A stretch of 37,734 bases of DNA from Prolixibacteraceae bacterium (GTDB lineage: Bacteria > Bacteroidota > Bacteroidia > Bacteroidales > Prolixibacteraceae). A model generated the notes under the pieces. That model was not told where the DNA came from and made no database searches. It saw only the letters and a list, made by a program, of their open reading frames with translations. Position 1 is the stretch's first letter; each line of letters starts with the position of its first letter. The translations under genes and the position numbers were made by a program. Location: the NCBI GenBank assembly GCA_027858715.1, contig JAQICD010000004.1, positions 1-37,734 on the forward strand. Reading direction: 5' to 3'. Positions 17,920 through 27,215 of the stretch are shown one piece after another.

Positions 17920-19170
17920 TTGAACACCGAATTTTTTATAGCAAAACGGGTATTTTCCCAAAAAGGTAACCGAAAAGGCATTTCAAACAAAATTGTTTCA
18001 ATTGCCGTTGCCAGCATATCATTGGGGCTGGCAGTAATGATAGTTTCTGTTGCTATTTTACTGGGGTTTAAAAACGAAATAAGGAGTAAGGTAATCGGGT
18101 TCGGCACCCATTTTCAGATTGTTAATTTCGATTCGAATCTCTCGTTCGAAACCAATCCCGTAACCATCGATTCGAATTTAATTTCGAATTTTCTTGAAAC
18201 ACCACATGTAACACACATACAGCAGTTTGCCATTAAACCAGGTATTATTAAAACCGAAGATGCCATACACGGAATTGTGCTTAAAGGAGTTGATGCACGT
18301 TACGACCTGTCGTTTTTCAACAACAGCCTTATTAAAGGAAGCCTACCACAGATTACCGACGACAAACAAACCGAAGAAGTACTTATTTCTCAAAAAATTG
18401 GACAATTATTAAAGCTCGATACTGGTGATAAGCTGTATTGCTATTTTTACAACGATGGTGAGTCGGCTCCCCGCCCCAGACGGTTTATTATCTCGGGTAT
18501 TTACAGCACCAGCATGTCGGAATTCGACGAATTATACATAATTGGCGACCTAAGGCAGGTTCAGTCGTTATACGGATGGCATAAATCTGAAATTAGCGGT
18601 TACGAATTGAACATAGACAATTTCGAATTGCTCGACGAAGTATATTATACTTTAAGAGAATTAACCATGAATAATGCCACAGAAAGCTCGATGCTTAGGG
18701 TATATTCCATCAAACAAAAATATTCTATGATTTTCGACTGGCTCTCTGTTCTCGACATGAATGTATGGGTTTTGCTGTTTTTGATGTTAACCGTTGCCGG
18801 AATCAATATGATATCGGGGCTTTTAATTATTATTATTGAACGAAGCCGAATGATAGGCATACTTAAAGCGCTGGGCTATCCGAATGTTAAAGTGCGAAAA
18901 ATATTCATCTACCTCACAACACTTTTGTCGGCACGCGGCTTGCTTTGGGGCAACATTGCCGGTATTGGCATCTGCTTTATTCAATATTCCACCGGTATCA
19001 TCAAGCTCGATCCTGCATCGTACTATATAGATACCGTTCCGATATATTTTAACTTCCCCTACATTATTTTTCTAAATATTGGTACTATTACAGCCATACT
19101 GCTAATGATAATAATACCCTCAATGCTGATTTCGAAAATATCGCCTATCGAGGCTATATCAATTGAATAA
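17920..19170 (+). CDS. FtsX/LolC-like ABC-type permease
   Basis: The 416-residue protein starts with TTG at 17920 (MNTEFFIAKRVFSQ); there is no ATG nearby that keeps the conserved N-terminus. It has one membrane helix at about 24-48 with the characteristic SIAVASISLGLAVMIVSVAI, a periplasmic MacB_PCD-type domain (about 50-270), and three C-terminal helices (about 277-405) containing ERSRMIGILKALGYP, the coupling region that contacts the ATPase. The arrangement matches LolC/LolE, which extract lipoproteins from the inner membrane. No ATP-binding subunit is encoded nearby, so its partner must be elsewhere. It lies 15 bp after the upstream gene and 11 bp before the NUDIX gene. Confidence 0.9.
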   Translation: MNTEFFIAKRVFSQKGNRKGISNKIVSIAVASISLGLAVMIVSVAILLGFKNEIRSKVIGFGTHFQIVNFDSNLSFETNPVTIDSNLISNFLETPHVTHIQQFAIKPGIIKTEDAIHGIVLKGVDARYDLSFFNNSLIKGSLPQITDDKQTEEVLISQKIGQLLKLDTGDKLYCYFYNDGESAPRPRRFIISGIYSTSMSEFDELYIIGDLRQVQSLYGWHKSEISGYELNIDNFELLDEVYYTLRELTMNNATESSMLRVYSIKQKYSMIFDWLSVLDMNVWVLLFLMLTVAGINMISGLLIIIIERSRMIGILKALGYPNVKVRKIFIYLTTLLSARGLLWGNIAGIGICFIQYSTGIIKLDPASYYIDTVPIYFNFPYIIFLNIGTITAILLMIIIPSMLISKISPIEAISIE

Positions 19171-19181
19171 CCGTTGAATTT

Positions 19182-19835
19182 ATGTCGAATATAAAAATGA
19201 ATGAAATATCTCCGGCCATTATCAAAGCGGCACTTTTACAAAAATTACCAGGTTCAAAAGCACATGCGGGTATGTCGCCTCTGGGTCGCAAACTCGACAT
19301 ACCACTGAATACAATACCTAGAAAAAGCGCCGTACTGATTCCTCTTTTTTATCAAAATAACGAGCTGTATATCTGCTTCACAAAACGTAACAACAAGCTA
19401 AAAAATCATCCCGGTCAGATAAGTTTTCCGGGCGGAAAGTATGATTACGCTGACTTAAACACACGCACAACAGCCTTACGCGAAACCTACGAAGAAATTG
19501 GCATCGTTGCCAGTGAGATTGAAACATTAGGCCGGCTTACAGATTTATACATTCCGGTAAGCAATTACATCATAACACCGCACATTGGGTTTATAAAAAA
19601 CATGTTGCACCTGAAAATCAATAAAGATGAAGTTGACCGATTAATAAGTGTGCCGCTTAATGCAATTTTCAGCAATTATATTCGCACCTATAAACCCATA
19701 AAAATTGCAGGAAACAATATCGAAGTACCCTGTTATTATATCGATAATGAAATAATATGGGGTGCTACCTCAATGATTCTTGCAGAACTGGAAGAGATAC
19801 TAAGGCTACATTATTCTCATCGGGCAGAACAGTGA
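19182..19835 (+). CDS. NUDIX hydrolase, CoA pyrophosphatase (NudL/YeaB type)
   Basis: The 217-residue protein has the NudL signature NHPGQISFPGGKYD followed by a NUDIX helix ending TALRETYEEIGI. The spacing from GG to RE and the two Asp residues replacing the usual Glu match E. coli NudL, so this is normal for the subfamily and not a damaged box. Such enzymes hydrolyse CoA and its derivatives to 3',5'-ADP and 4'-phosphopantetheine, with Mg2+ or Mn2+ held by the REtyEE glutamates. It is the last gene of the rightward operon. Its final 71 bp overlap the end of the convergent mltF gene, an unusually long tail-to-tail overlap that includes the terminal helix LEEILRLHYSHRAEQ. Confidence 0.93.
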   Translation: MSNIKMNEISPAIIKAALLQKLPGSKAHAGMSPLGRKLDIPLNTIPRKSAVLIPLFYQNNELYICFTKRNNKLKNHPGQISFPGGKYDYADLNTRTTALRETYEEIGIVASEIETLGRLTDLYIPVSNYIITPHIGFIKNMLHLKINKDEVDRLISVPLNAIFSNYIRTYKPIKIAGNNIEVPCYYIDNEIIWGATSMILAELEEILRLHYSHRAEQ

Positions 19836-21246
19836 GATAATGTTGATAACGTTTAAGTACTTTTTTAACGTAGTTATATGGCTCCCTACCCCGGCAATAA
19901 CCCCATCGAACCAAGGGGTCGTTATAATATTCGGGCAATGTTTTCTTCAAAATAAAAACATCAACGTTATCATGCCATACCGATGGGTTTTTTCCGTATT
20001 TCATTGTTAGTTTCCGGGCATCCATAACATGTCCAATACCTACATTATACGATGCAAGTACAAACTTCAAGCGCTCGCTGTCATCTTCAATGATGGGTTT
20101 AAAAATTTCGTTTAGCCATGTCAGGTATTCTAACCCGCCCCTGATATTTTCGCGAGGATTTACAATATCGTCGATATTATATTGTGCGGCTGTTGCCGGC
20201 ATTAACTGCATAAGTCCCATTGCGCCGACCCAGCTCTCGGCATATTTATCGAAGCGCGATTCCTGCATAATAACCGAAGCAATTAAACGCCAGTCCCATC
20301 CGTATCCGGCTGCAATTTCGCGCACCAATTCATCGTACTCAGAAATCTTACCTCCTGTGATTGAATTGTATTCGCTACGAACCATATTAACAGAACGGCT
20401 GCCCGTAAAATATTTTCTATACAGGTAGTGATATTCACTGGTTTTCTGATATTCAGCAAGCCAGTTATCCAGATATTCTTTCCACTGTGGTGAATTCTTA
20501 GGAATACCCCATGCCAGATTTTGTTCAAAACTTACAGGTACCGAAATGTCAATATCGGGATAATAATGCTGATTAACCAACCCGATGTTCTCATCGCAAA
20601 CCGTATAATCAATTTCTCCCGATGCAACCAGTGCTATCAATTGTTCAACACCATATATCGAGTCTTCAACAATACGAATATTTCCGCCAATCTCTTCAGC
20701 AAGATTATTAAGGCGTTGTACATAGGCTGAATTATTGGGTACGTAAACCGTTTTCCCGGATAACTCAATTACCGATTCGACATAGTCAACACCGGCTTGT
20801 TCTTCATCGGAATCGACAAAGGCACGCTGTACAAGCACTTGACGCGTTACCAATAAAGGTTTGGTAAATCCTACCGATTTACCGCGCTGGTTAGTCACTG
20901 TAAGATTCTGTGCAATCAGGTCGAAACGTGAATTCCTTAATCCATCAAAAGCTTCGTTAAGGTTGTTGCTTACATGGAGGTCAAGTTCAACCCCCAGTTC
21001 TTTGGAAAGTGCTGTCAGCAATTCGTACTGAAAGCCCATTGGCTGTCCTTTGTAAACAAAATAGCTGGTTGAACTATAGTCAACTACAACTTTGAGTTTG
21101 TTTTCATCATTGATGCGTTTTAAATCATCAACAGGGGTGTTTTGAGGAGCAACCTTGTTTTCGACCTGATTTTTTTCACCACCAATGTAATTACAGGCGG
21201 GCAGAATCAAAAACGCGATTAAAAATGTCAATAAAAGTTTATTCAA
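19765..21246 (-). CDS. mltF: Membrane-bound lytic murein transglycosylase MltF-like lipoprotein
   Basis: The 493-residue protein has a lipoprotein signal (ILPAC, Cys18). Residues 45-280 form a SBP_bac_3 periplasmic-binding domain (LKVVVDYSSTSYFVYKGQPM, then GFQYELLTALSKELGVEL). Residues 300-440 form a lysozyme-like SLT domain with the catalytic Glu in SVIMQESRFDKYAESW and the GAMGLMQLMPATAAQY and ASYNVGIGHVMDARKL motifs. It cleaves peptidoglycan with 1,6-anhydro ring formation, and the solute-binding domain regulates activity in E. coli MltF. Length is normal. The last 23 codons overlap the nudL tail on the other strand. It is a single-gene unit with about 190 bp of non-coding DNA upstream. 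Confidence 0.95.
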   Translation of the reverse strand: MNKLLLTFLIAFLILPACNYIGGEKNQVENKVAPQNTPVDDLKRINDENKLKVVVDYSSTSYFVYKGQPMGFQYELLTALSKELGVELDLHVSNNLNEAFDGLRNSRFDLIAQNLTVTNQRGKSVGFTKPLLVTRQVLVQRAFVDSDEEQAGVDYVESVIELSGKTVYVPNNSAYVQRLNNLAEEIGGNIRIVEDSIYGVEQLIALVASGEIDYTVCDENIGLVNQHYYPDIDISVPVSFEQNLAWGIPKNSPQWKEYLDNWLAEYQKTSEYHYLYRKYFTGSRSVNMVRSEYNSITGGKISEYDELVREIAAGYGWDWRLIASVIMQESRFDKYAESWVGAMGLMQLMPATAAQYNIDDIVNPRENIRGGLEYLTWLNEIFKPIIEDDSERLKFVLASYNVGIGHVMDARKLTMKYGKNPSVWHDNVDVFILKKTLPEYYNDPLVRWGYCRGREPYNYVKKVLKRYQHYLTVLPDENNVALVSLPVLQESLR

Positions 21247-21434
21247 ACCTTCGATTTTCGTTCAACAATAACTTTCCTTCTTTATGTGGAAAGGGCAAAA
21301 TACCATACAACACTTGGCATGTATAATGGTTCAATTGCCTGTTGTAAATTCTATACGAAGTAACGTCAAAAATATAAGATAATCACAATGTTAGATGGGT
21401 TATTGGTCAAAATTAACATTCACGAAATATGAGC

Positions 21435-23405
21435 TTAGTCATAAAAAGTCCAATAAAAACCAAAGCGTACAGCCATTTGCTCCAGTGGGTAAGGCACAGC
21501 GCTGTAGAAATCGCCAAAGTTCAGGTACTGAAAACTGCTGGCATGCATAAGCTGTACAAAAGCACTCGTTCGTTTAAGTTTTGCATTAAAAAATAAATTC
21601 GCCATAGGATAACCGCCTGTTTCCATTTCATTTTGAATATAAAACTGACTGGTAGAAGGTTCGTAAGCATTGGCCTCAAACTTTGAATGAAAGTAAACCT
21701 CAGCACCTAGCTGTATTTGCATCACTTTAAACAAATAATGCGAATAATAAAGACTCGAATATAAAGCTAAGGCTGGTAATTTTAACACAGAGTTATTCGA
21801 CGAAACTTGCCAAACAGCTTTATTGTGCCAACCAAAACGCCAAAAGTTAAAAAGCTTTTCAACATGAACGCTAAAAACCGAAAACTCTCCCGCAAACTGG
21901 TCGGGCATTGCATTTGCATTGTTGTATAAATAATTGCTGAAAAGTGCATAATCTGTACCCGCGGATAAGTTATACTTTGGATAATCAATTTTTGATTTTA
22001 AATACACTTCGTGCTGTTTCCTAAAATCATTTTCCCATTTAAAATGATTGCTGTACCAATGTTCCTGAAAGATATTGGGCGAAAAATCGCTGTACCAACC
22101 ATTTAGTTTAACCAAAACCGTATCGTTTTTAAATCTAAACGGCTTTTCGAGACGACCTTCGATTTTAGCATCGCCCAGATTTCGCCCTAAAATGGTAAAA
22201 CGGGCGTTGACATCCCATGTCCAAAAATCACTTAAGCTTCTATATATTTCGCCACCAACATATAAGTTAGAATAATTGTATTGCCGTTGCCCCTTTCCTA
22301 TTGGATGCTTTGCCTGTACAATTTCATTTTCGATGAATGCTCGTTTCCCAAAAGTAAATTTACGTTCTTCATTCTCAAAAGCATTCAACTGAAAAATATG
22401 ATGAAAACGTTTGTAAAATACTGAATCGGTATGATTACTGGAACCTATTAATGTTGTATCAAAAAATGCAGTGTTTGCACTTACTTCATTCACATAACGT
22501 TTAAAATTTGAAAACTCAGCCGAGTATTGAACCGAATATACAGGTCGAAACTTCTCAACTTCAACACTGTCAACATTCATAGTATCACGCTCGAAGAATG
22601 GCAATTGCCCCATTAAATACTCGTGCGAGGTAAACAAATTGAATGATTTATTATCGGACTGAATCGCACTGGCTAAGTTAACAGGCAGATCAGAAGGCCG
22701 TAAGTTTCGCCTAAAAGAGTTAAACGGAATTCCTCCATTCTCAGTTAGATTATTACTTCCGTTAATCAAAGATAAATAACCATTATACCTCGGCGAATTT
22801 CGCGAAACAAATACATTCAGGTATTTATTCAGCACTCCCTGATTAAGATACTGACTGGGTGTTTTAATTACATCGTAATCAAATCCGAAATTTGTTAAAG
22901 AATCGATATTTTGGGTGAAAAATGCTTTAAAGGTTTGTTCGGTTCCTCCTCCCAGTTGACTTCCCTGTGAATATTTAAGCACAGCATAAGGCGTTGTTGT
23001 ATTGTAATATACAACCTCGTCGATTGTTCGACGATAGGCACTCAAATTTCGTAAAAAATAAAAATCATCGTTCCTGTTATCACGCTTAAAAAACACATTC
23101 GATACATAAGGAGACCCAAGATATCCTAAATATGTATTTGATATACTGTGTTTAAATATGGGATTATATGTGTGGAAATTCAATGTTAAGGAATCGAGCG
23201 CAACTGAATCAGCAATACTGAATTGTTTTGAAAGTTTCCAGGTTTTGATTTCAGATTTCACATTGATCTGTTCCTTTTCATCCTCTTTTTCTGTATTCGC
23301 AGAGTTTGTATTACTTCCGCCACCTCCTCCGGACAACTTTAATTGACCGTAAGAAACATCGACTATTATGACGAATATGAATATGAAATAAATAGATTTA
23401 AGCAT
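21435..23405 (-). CDS. Putative outer-membrane porin (Porin_10 family)
   Basis: The 656-residue protein has a signal peptide of about 20 residues, then a short Gly/Ser linker and an acidic Lys/Glu segment, then a long series of amphipathic, aromatic-rich strands typical of an outer-membrane beta-barrel. The early part (LGYLGSPYVSNVFFKR, DDFYFLRNLSAYR, YSQGSQLGGGTEQTF) matches what I know of the Bacteroidota putative porins. The C-terminus MAVRFGFYWTFYD has the alternating aromatic pattern of a final barrel strand. Substrate and selectivity cannot be read from the sequence. A TATCTTTG -7-like box at 23411-23418 sits so close to the ATG that the message would be nearly leaderless. No SusD-like or TonB partner is adjacent. 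Confidence 0.88.
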   Translation of the reverse strand: MLKSIYFIFIFVIIVDVSYGQLKLSGGGGGSNTNSANTEKEDEKEQINVKSEIKTWKLSKQFSIADSVALDSLTLNFHTYNPIFKHSISNTYLGYLGSPYVSNVFFKRDNRNDDFYFLRNLSAYRRTIDEVVYYNTTTPYAVLKYSQGSQLGGGTEQTFKAFFTQNIDSLTNFGFDYDVIKTPSQYLNQGVLNKYLNVFVSRNSPRYNGYLSLINGSNNLTENGGIPFNSFRRNLRPSDLPVNLASAIQSDNKSFNLFTSHEYLMGQLPFFERDTMNVDSVEVEKFRPVYSVQYSAEFSNFKRYVNEVSANTAFFDTTLIGSSNHTDSVFYKRFHHIFQLNAFENEERKFTFGKRAFIENEIVQAKHPIGKGQRQYNYSNLYVGGEIYRSLSDFWTWDVNARFTILGRNLGDAKIEGRLEKPFRFKNDTVLVKLNGWYSDFSPNIFQEHWYSNHFKWENDFRKQHEVYLKSKIDYPKYNLSAGTDYALFSNYLYNNANAMPDQFAGEFSVFSVHVEKLFNFWRFGWHNKAVWQVSSNNSVLKLPALALYSSLYYSHYLFKVMQIQLGAEVYFHSKFEANAYEPSTSQFYIQNEMETGGYPMANLFFNAKLKRTSAFVQLMHASSFQYLNFGDFYSAVPYPLEQMAVRFGFYWTFYD

Positions 23406-23499
23406 GCGTACAAAGATACAGAAAAGATAACGTTCGTTTATCGAATAAATTATGATGAATTAGGACAATTTTACATATAGGCACAATGCGTTCACTTAG

Positions 23500-24303
23500 C
23501 TACCAACTGCCTCCGGCACCGCCGCCACCAAAACTACCGCCGCCAAAACCCCCAAAACTACCAAAAGAGCTACCTCCCCCAAACGAACCACTGCCACTTG
23601 AAAAGTTATTAAAAGCTCCTGAATGCCCTCTGTGCGAACTGCCCATTAGCCCCATAGCCAACCAGAAAGGCAAACTGCTTCGCCCTCCTGTAGAATAAAT
23701 ATTTCTTCGACGACGACCAAATAAAACCGGGAAAACAAAAAAGATTACTATAAAAAGAATGAAAGGGTTAAAACCACCTTTTCCTTTTTCAACATATTGT
23801 TTAGCAGTGTATTCTCCTCTTGTTAAATCAAACAGTACCGAAACTGCCTTATCGGCACCTGCATAGTAATCACCACGGCGAAATGAAGGAATCATCTCTT
23901 GCTCAACAATTCTATTTGCAGCAATATCGGGCACAGCCCCTTCGAGCCCATATCCAACAGCGATAAAAATCTGACCATCACTGCCATTTTGCTTGGGTTT
24001 TATTAAAATAAGGATGCCATTATTAAATTCATCGCTTCCTATACCCCATTTTTCACCAAGCCGGAAAGCATAGTCAGAAATATCATTCCCTCCTAAATCG
24101 TTAACCGAAACCACTGCAATTTGGGTTGAAGTGGAAGCAAAAAAATCAACTAGTTTTTTTTCTAAAGATGATTGCTCCGAATCTGAAAACACATTGGCAA
24201 TATCCGTCACCAGTGTTGGAGGCTGTGGCCTTTGCGGTAAATCATCGGCAGCAGAAACACCGTAAATAAAAAAGGCAAATAAGAATATAATTATCTTTCG
24301 CAT
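23500..24303 (-). CDS. TPM-domain (YgcG/Psb32-like) membrane protein with Gly-rich tail
   Basis: The 267-residue protein has a signal peptide ending near VSA, a TPM phosphatase-like domain at about 30-165 (VTDIANVFSDSEQSSLEKKL, TSTQIAVVSVNDLGG, GIGSDEFNNGILILIKPK, IFIAVGYGLEGAVPD), one membrane segment (FILFIVIFFVFPVLFG), a basic stop, and a C-terminal tail of Gly, Ser and Phe ending GGGAGGSW. This domain order and tail are typical of YgcG-type proteins, which are linked to LemA in many genomes. The domain would face the periplasm. It is the last gene of a lemA-TPM-TPM operon. The biochemical function of the family is not settled. Confidence 0.92.
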   Translation of the reverse strand: MRKIIIFLFAFFIYGVSAADDLPQRPQPPTLVTDIANVFSDSEQSSLEKKLVDFFASTSTQIAVVSVNDLGGNDISDYAFRLGEKWGIGSDEFNNGILILIKPKQNGSDGQIFIAVGYGLEGAVPDIAANRIVEQEMIPSFRRGDYYAGADKAVSVLFDLTRGEYTAKQYVEKGKGGFNPFILFIVIFFVFPVLFGRRRRNIYSTGGRSSLPFWLAMGLMGSSHRGHSGAFNNFSSGSGSFGGGSSFGSFGGFGGGSFGGGGAGGSW

Positions 24304-24314
24304 TGCTGTTTTTT

Positions 24315-24755
24315 TTATTTGCCAAATGAGATTTCATCATCCAGCTCGTTAACATCATCTTTCTGATAAGGGAAATACTTTTGCAGCTGTAACCCGGCCT
24401 GAATTATTCCCACTTTAAGACCATCTGCAAATTTATTATCTTCAAAAAAACTAAGCACTAAATCGCGTGTCGAATTCCAGAACCCTTCTTCAACCTTGGC
24501 ATTTATACCAATATCACCAAGAATTGCAAATTTATGATCTTCGGTCGAGATATAGAAAAGCACACCGTTGCGCGCTTCGGTTTTATGCATTTTCAGCTCT
24601 TTAAACCAATGAGCCGCTCTATCCATTACATCTTCGGGACATTTTTTTTCAACGTGTAAACGTATTTCTCCCGAAGTATTCAACTCGGCAGTCTTTATGG
24701 CATTTATAATAATTTTCTTTTCTTCTTCAGAAAAAAAATCGGATGGTTTAGTCAT
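24315..24755 (-). CDS. TPM-domain protein, short soluble form
   Basis: The 146-residue protein starts MTKPSDFFSEEEKKII at the ATG at 24755; the longer frame to 24776 uses TTG and would run into lemA. It consists almost only of a TPM domain: NTSGEIRLHVEKKCPEDVMD, MHKTEARNGVLFYISTEDHK, FAILGDIGINAKV and FADGLKVGIIQAGLQLQKYF. There is no signal peptide or membrane helix, so it is presumably cytoplasmic, unlike its larger neighbour. It lies between lemA (10 bp upstream) and the membrane TPM protein (11 bp downstream), a three-gene set I recognise from other Bacteroidota. Confidence 0.92.
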   Translation of the reverse strand: MTKPSDFFSEEEKKIIINAIKTAELNTSGEIRLHVEKKCPEDVMDRAAHWFKELKMHKTEARNGVLFYISTEDHKFAILGDIGINAKVEEGFWNSTRDLVLSFFEDNKFADGLKVGIIQAGLQLQKYFPYQKDDVNELDDEISFGK

Positions 24756-24765
24756 AACTAAATAT

Positions 24766-25356
24766 TTATAATTCAATTTCAGGAGCTACATCTGCTCCTA
24801 CAGTTGCTTCAAAATAAGCCTTTCTTTCAAAATCAAACATATTGGCATATATTGCTTGCGGAAAATTTCTGATATAGGTATTATACGACTGAGTTACATC
24901 GTTAAATTTTTTACGTTCGTTTGTTATTCTGTTTTCAGTTCCCTCGAGTTGCACCTGTAAATCTCTAAAGTTTTGATTTGCTTTTAGATCGGGATAACGC
25001 TCAACCACAACCATCAGTCTGCTTAAGGCCGAAGTTAAACCGGCCTGTGCCTGTTCGAATTTTTGTATTGAGTTTTCATCGATGTTTTCGGCATTAATAT
25101 TAACTCCCGTAGCTTTTGACCGTGCATTAATAACTCCTTCAAGAGTTTCGCGCTCGTGAGATGCATAACCCTTTACAACAGCAACCAGGTTCGGGATCAA
25201 ATCGGCACGACGCTGATACACATTTTCCACCTGCGACCACTGAGCTGTAACAGCTTCTTCCATTGTGACCATGCGGTTATAAGTACTTCTGAATCCACTA
25301 AACAAAATCAAGGCAACTACACCTATAACAATCCAGATAATAACTGACTTCTTCAT
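24766..25356 (-). CDS. lemA: LemA family protein
   Basis: The 196-residue protein has one N-terminal membrane helix (about 5-22) followed by the LemA four-helix fold: YNRMVTMEEAVTAQWSQVEN, VYQRRADLIPNLVAVVKGYA, LSRLMVVVERYPDLKANQNF, LQVQLEGTENRITNERKKFN and the ending FDFERKAYFEATVGADVAPE. All family landmarks are present. The role is poorly known; it often accompanies TPM-domain membrane proteins, as here. It is the first gene of the operon. The only non-coding DNA upstream is the 105-bp gap to ettA, which also holds the ettA terminator. Confidence 0.95.
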   Translation of the reverse strand: MKKSVIIWIVIGVVALILFSGFRSTYNRMVTMEEAVTAQWSQVENVYQRRADLIPNLVAVVKGYASHERETLEGVINARSKATGVNINAENIDENSIQKFEQAQAGLTSALSRLMVVVERYPDLKANQNFRDLQVQLEGTENRITNERKKFNDVTQSYNTYIRNFPQAIYANMFDFERKAYFEATVGADVAPEIEL

Positions 25357-25415
25357 GAGTTTGAACGTTTATAATTATATTGCATCTTGTTATTTTTAAA
25401 TGACGGTTAGATAAC

Positions 25416-25442
25416 AAAAAGCAGTCCAAAAATAAGGACTGC
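25416..25442 (-). terminator. Rho-independent terminator of ettA
   Basis: GCAGTCC at 25421-25427 and GGACTGC at 25436-25442 form a perfect 7-bp stem with an 8-base loop. Read on the minus strand it is followed directly by TTTTTG. It lies 19 bp after the ettA stop and upstream of lemA, so it separates the two units. Confidence 0.8.
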
Positions 25443-25461
25443 CAGTTTGTCAAAATCAGAA

Positions 25462-27147
25462 TTACTTAACAAGTTTTTTATATTTGAATTTGCGTGGCTC
25501 AATACTACCCAGCCTTTGCTTTTTATTTTCTTCATACTCGGTAAACGATCCCTCGAAGAACTTCACCTGAGCATCGCCTTCAAAAGCAAGAATATGTGTA
25601 GCAATTCGATCTAAAAACCACCTATCGTGCGAAATAACAACAGCACAACCTGCAAAACTCTCAAGTCCTTCTTCAAGTGCACGCAAGGTATTTACATCTA
25701 TATCGTTAGTAGGCTCATCGAGCAAAAGCACGTTTGCGCCCGATTTTAAAGTAAGCGCCAAATGCAGGCGATTTCGTTCACCCCCCGATAGTATGCCACA
25801 CTTTTTTTCCTGGTCGGAACCACCAAAATTAAATTTCGATACGAAAGCACGGGCATTCAACATTCGTCCGCCTACCATTACATCATCCTGTCCACCTGAT
25901 ATAACCTGGTAAACTGTTTTTTCGGGATCTATATCTGAGTGCGACTGGTCGGCATACCCCAACTGAACTGTTTCGCCAACCGAAAAAATTCCGTCATCGG
26001 GCTTTTCCATTTCCATAATCATCCGAAACAATGTGGTTTTTCCGGCACCATTAGGGCCAATCACTCCAACAATGCCATTTGGTGGTAAGGTAAACTCCAA
26101 ATCTTCGAAAAGAATTTTTTCTCCAAAAGCTTTTGACACACCATGTGCTTCAATTACTTTATCGCCCAACCTTGGTCCGTTGGGTATAAAAATCTCAAGC
26201 TTTTGTTCGCGTTCCTTAATATCTTCGTTCATTAACGATTCATAAGCACTTAAGCGCGCCTTCGACTTTGCGTGCCTTGCCTTTGGAGCCATGCGCACCC
26301 ACTCCAGCTCGCGCTCTAGAGTTTTTCTTCGTTTCGACATGCCTTTTTCTTCCTGCGCAAGGCGTTTGGCTTTTTGATCGAGCCACGAAGAATAATTTCC
26401 TTTCCAGGGAATACCTTCGCCCCTGTCAAGTTCGAGAATCCACCCGGCAACATTATCGAGAAAATAACGGTCGTGCGTAATACATATAACCGTACCCCGG
26501 TATAACTTCAAATGCTGCTCAAGCCACTGTACCGATTCAGCATCGAGATGGTTGGTTGGTTCGTCAAGCAAAAGAATATCGGGCTGCTGAAGCAACAAAC
26601 GACACAATGCCACCCGACGCCTTTCACCTCCCGAAAGAACCGATACTTTCTCCTTGCCATCGGGACACTGAAGGGCATCCATAGCTCGTTCAAGTTTATT
26701 GTCGATATTCCATGCATCGGTTTGGTCAATTCGCTCCTGCAAACCGGCCTGTCGGTTCATAAGTTTCTCCATTTTATCGGGATCCTCATAAACGTCGGGC
26801 AACTCGTATTGCTTATTAATGTTTTCAAATTCTTTTAAAAGATCCATCGTCTCCTGAACACCTTCCTGTACTATTTCAAGAACAGTTTTAGAGTCGTCGA
26901 GCATGGGTTCCTGTTCCAGGTAGCCAACCGAATATCCCGGCGAAAACACCACTTCACCATTATACGACTTTTCGATACCGGCAATTATTTTCAGCAAGGT
27001 TGATTTACCCGAACCGTTTAAACCAATAATCCCAATCTTCGCTCCGAGGAAAAAAGACAGCGAAATATCTTTAATAACTTGTTTTTGTTGTGAGTAAGCC
27101 TTACTCACCTTATACATTGAAAAAATTATCTGCTTATCGTCACTCAT
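25462..27147 (-). CDS. ettA: ABC-F translation factor EttA (energy-dependent translational throttle)
   Basis: The 561-residue protein has two ABC cassettes and no membrane segment. Cassette one has Walker A GLNGSGKST, signature LSGGERRRVAL and Walker B LLLDEPTNHLD. Cassette two has GPNGAGKTT, LSGGERNRLHL and LLLDEPTNDID. The linker between them and the insert in cassette one (WIDQK-like KGNYSSWLDQKAKRLAQEEK) match EttA rather than Uup or the antibiotic-resistance ABC-F subclass. EttA binds the ribosomal E site and gates entry into elongation according to ATP/ADP ratio. Length is close to the E. coli protein (555). It is a single-gene unit with its own terminator and a divergent promoter region shared with the lone receiver gene. 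Confidence 0.96.
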   Translation of the reverse strand: MSDDKQIIFSMYKVSKAYSQQKQVIKDISLSFFLGAKIGIIGLNGSGKSTLLKIIAGIEKSYNGEVVFSPGYSVGYLEQEPMLDDSKTVLEIVQEGVQETMDLLKEFENINKQYELPDVYEDPDKMEKLMNRQAGLQERIDQTDAWNIDNKLERAMDALQCPDGKEKVSVLSGGERRRVALCRLLLQQPDILLLDEPTNHLDAESVQWLEQHLKLYRGTVICITHDRYFLDNVAGWILELDRGEGIPWKGNYSSWLDQKAKRLAQEEKGMSKRRKTLERELEWVRMAPKARHAKSKARLSAYESLMNEDIKEREQKLEIFIPNGPRLGDKVIEAHGVSKAFGEKILFEDLEFTLPPNGIVGVIGPNGAGKTTLFRMIMEMEKPDDGIFSVGETVQLGYADQSHSDIDPEKTVYQVISGGQDDVMVGGRMLNARAFVSKFNFGGSDQEKKCGILSGGERNRLHLALTLKSGANVLLLDEPTNDIDVNTLRALEEGLESFAGCAVVISHDRWFLDRIATHILAFEGDAQVKFFEGSFTEYEENKKQRLGSIEPRKFKYKKLVK

Positions 27148-27175
27148 ACTTTATATATATTTTTTTAAAACGGTT

Positions 27176-27183
27176 CAAAATTA
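27176..27183 (-). promoter_or_regulatory. Possible -7 box for ettA
   Basis: Minus-strand TAATTTTG matches TAnnTTTG, 29 bp upstream of the ettA ATG. A TTTG lies 23 bp further upstream (27207-27210), slightly more than the usual spacing. Confidence 0.4.
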
Positions 27184-27215
27184 GAATTTTTATTACACTA
27201 CACTATCAAAAGCTA

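Noticed and set aside
19410-19510. An apparently defective NUDIX box in the gene at 19182-19835
   Set aside because: The spacing and Asp replacements are the same as in E. coli NudL, so this is the normal form for the subfamily.
23411-23418. A TATCTTTG box just upstream of the porin start
   Set aside because: It would place the RNA start at the ATG itself and has no -33 partner at normal spacing, so I did not list it as a promoter.
23486-23698. A proline-rich plus-strand ORF opposite the TPM gene tail
   Set aside because: The prolines are simply the reverse complement of the Gly/Ser-rich C-terminus of the TPM-domain protein.
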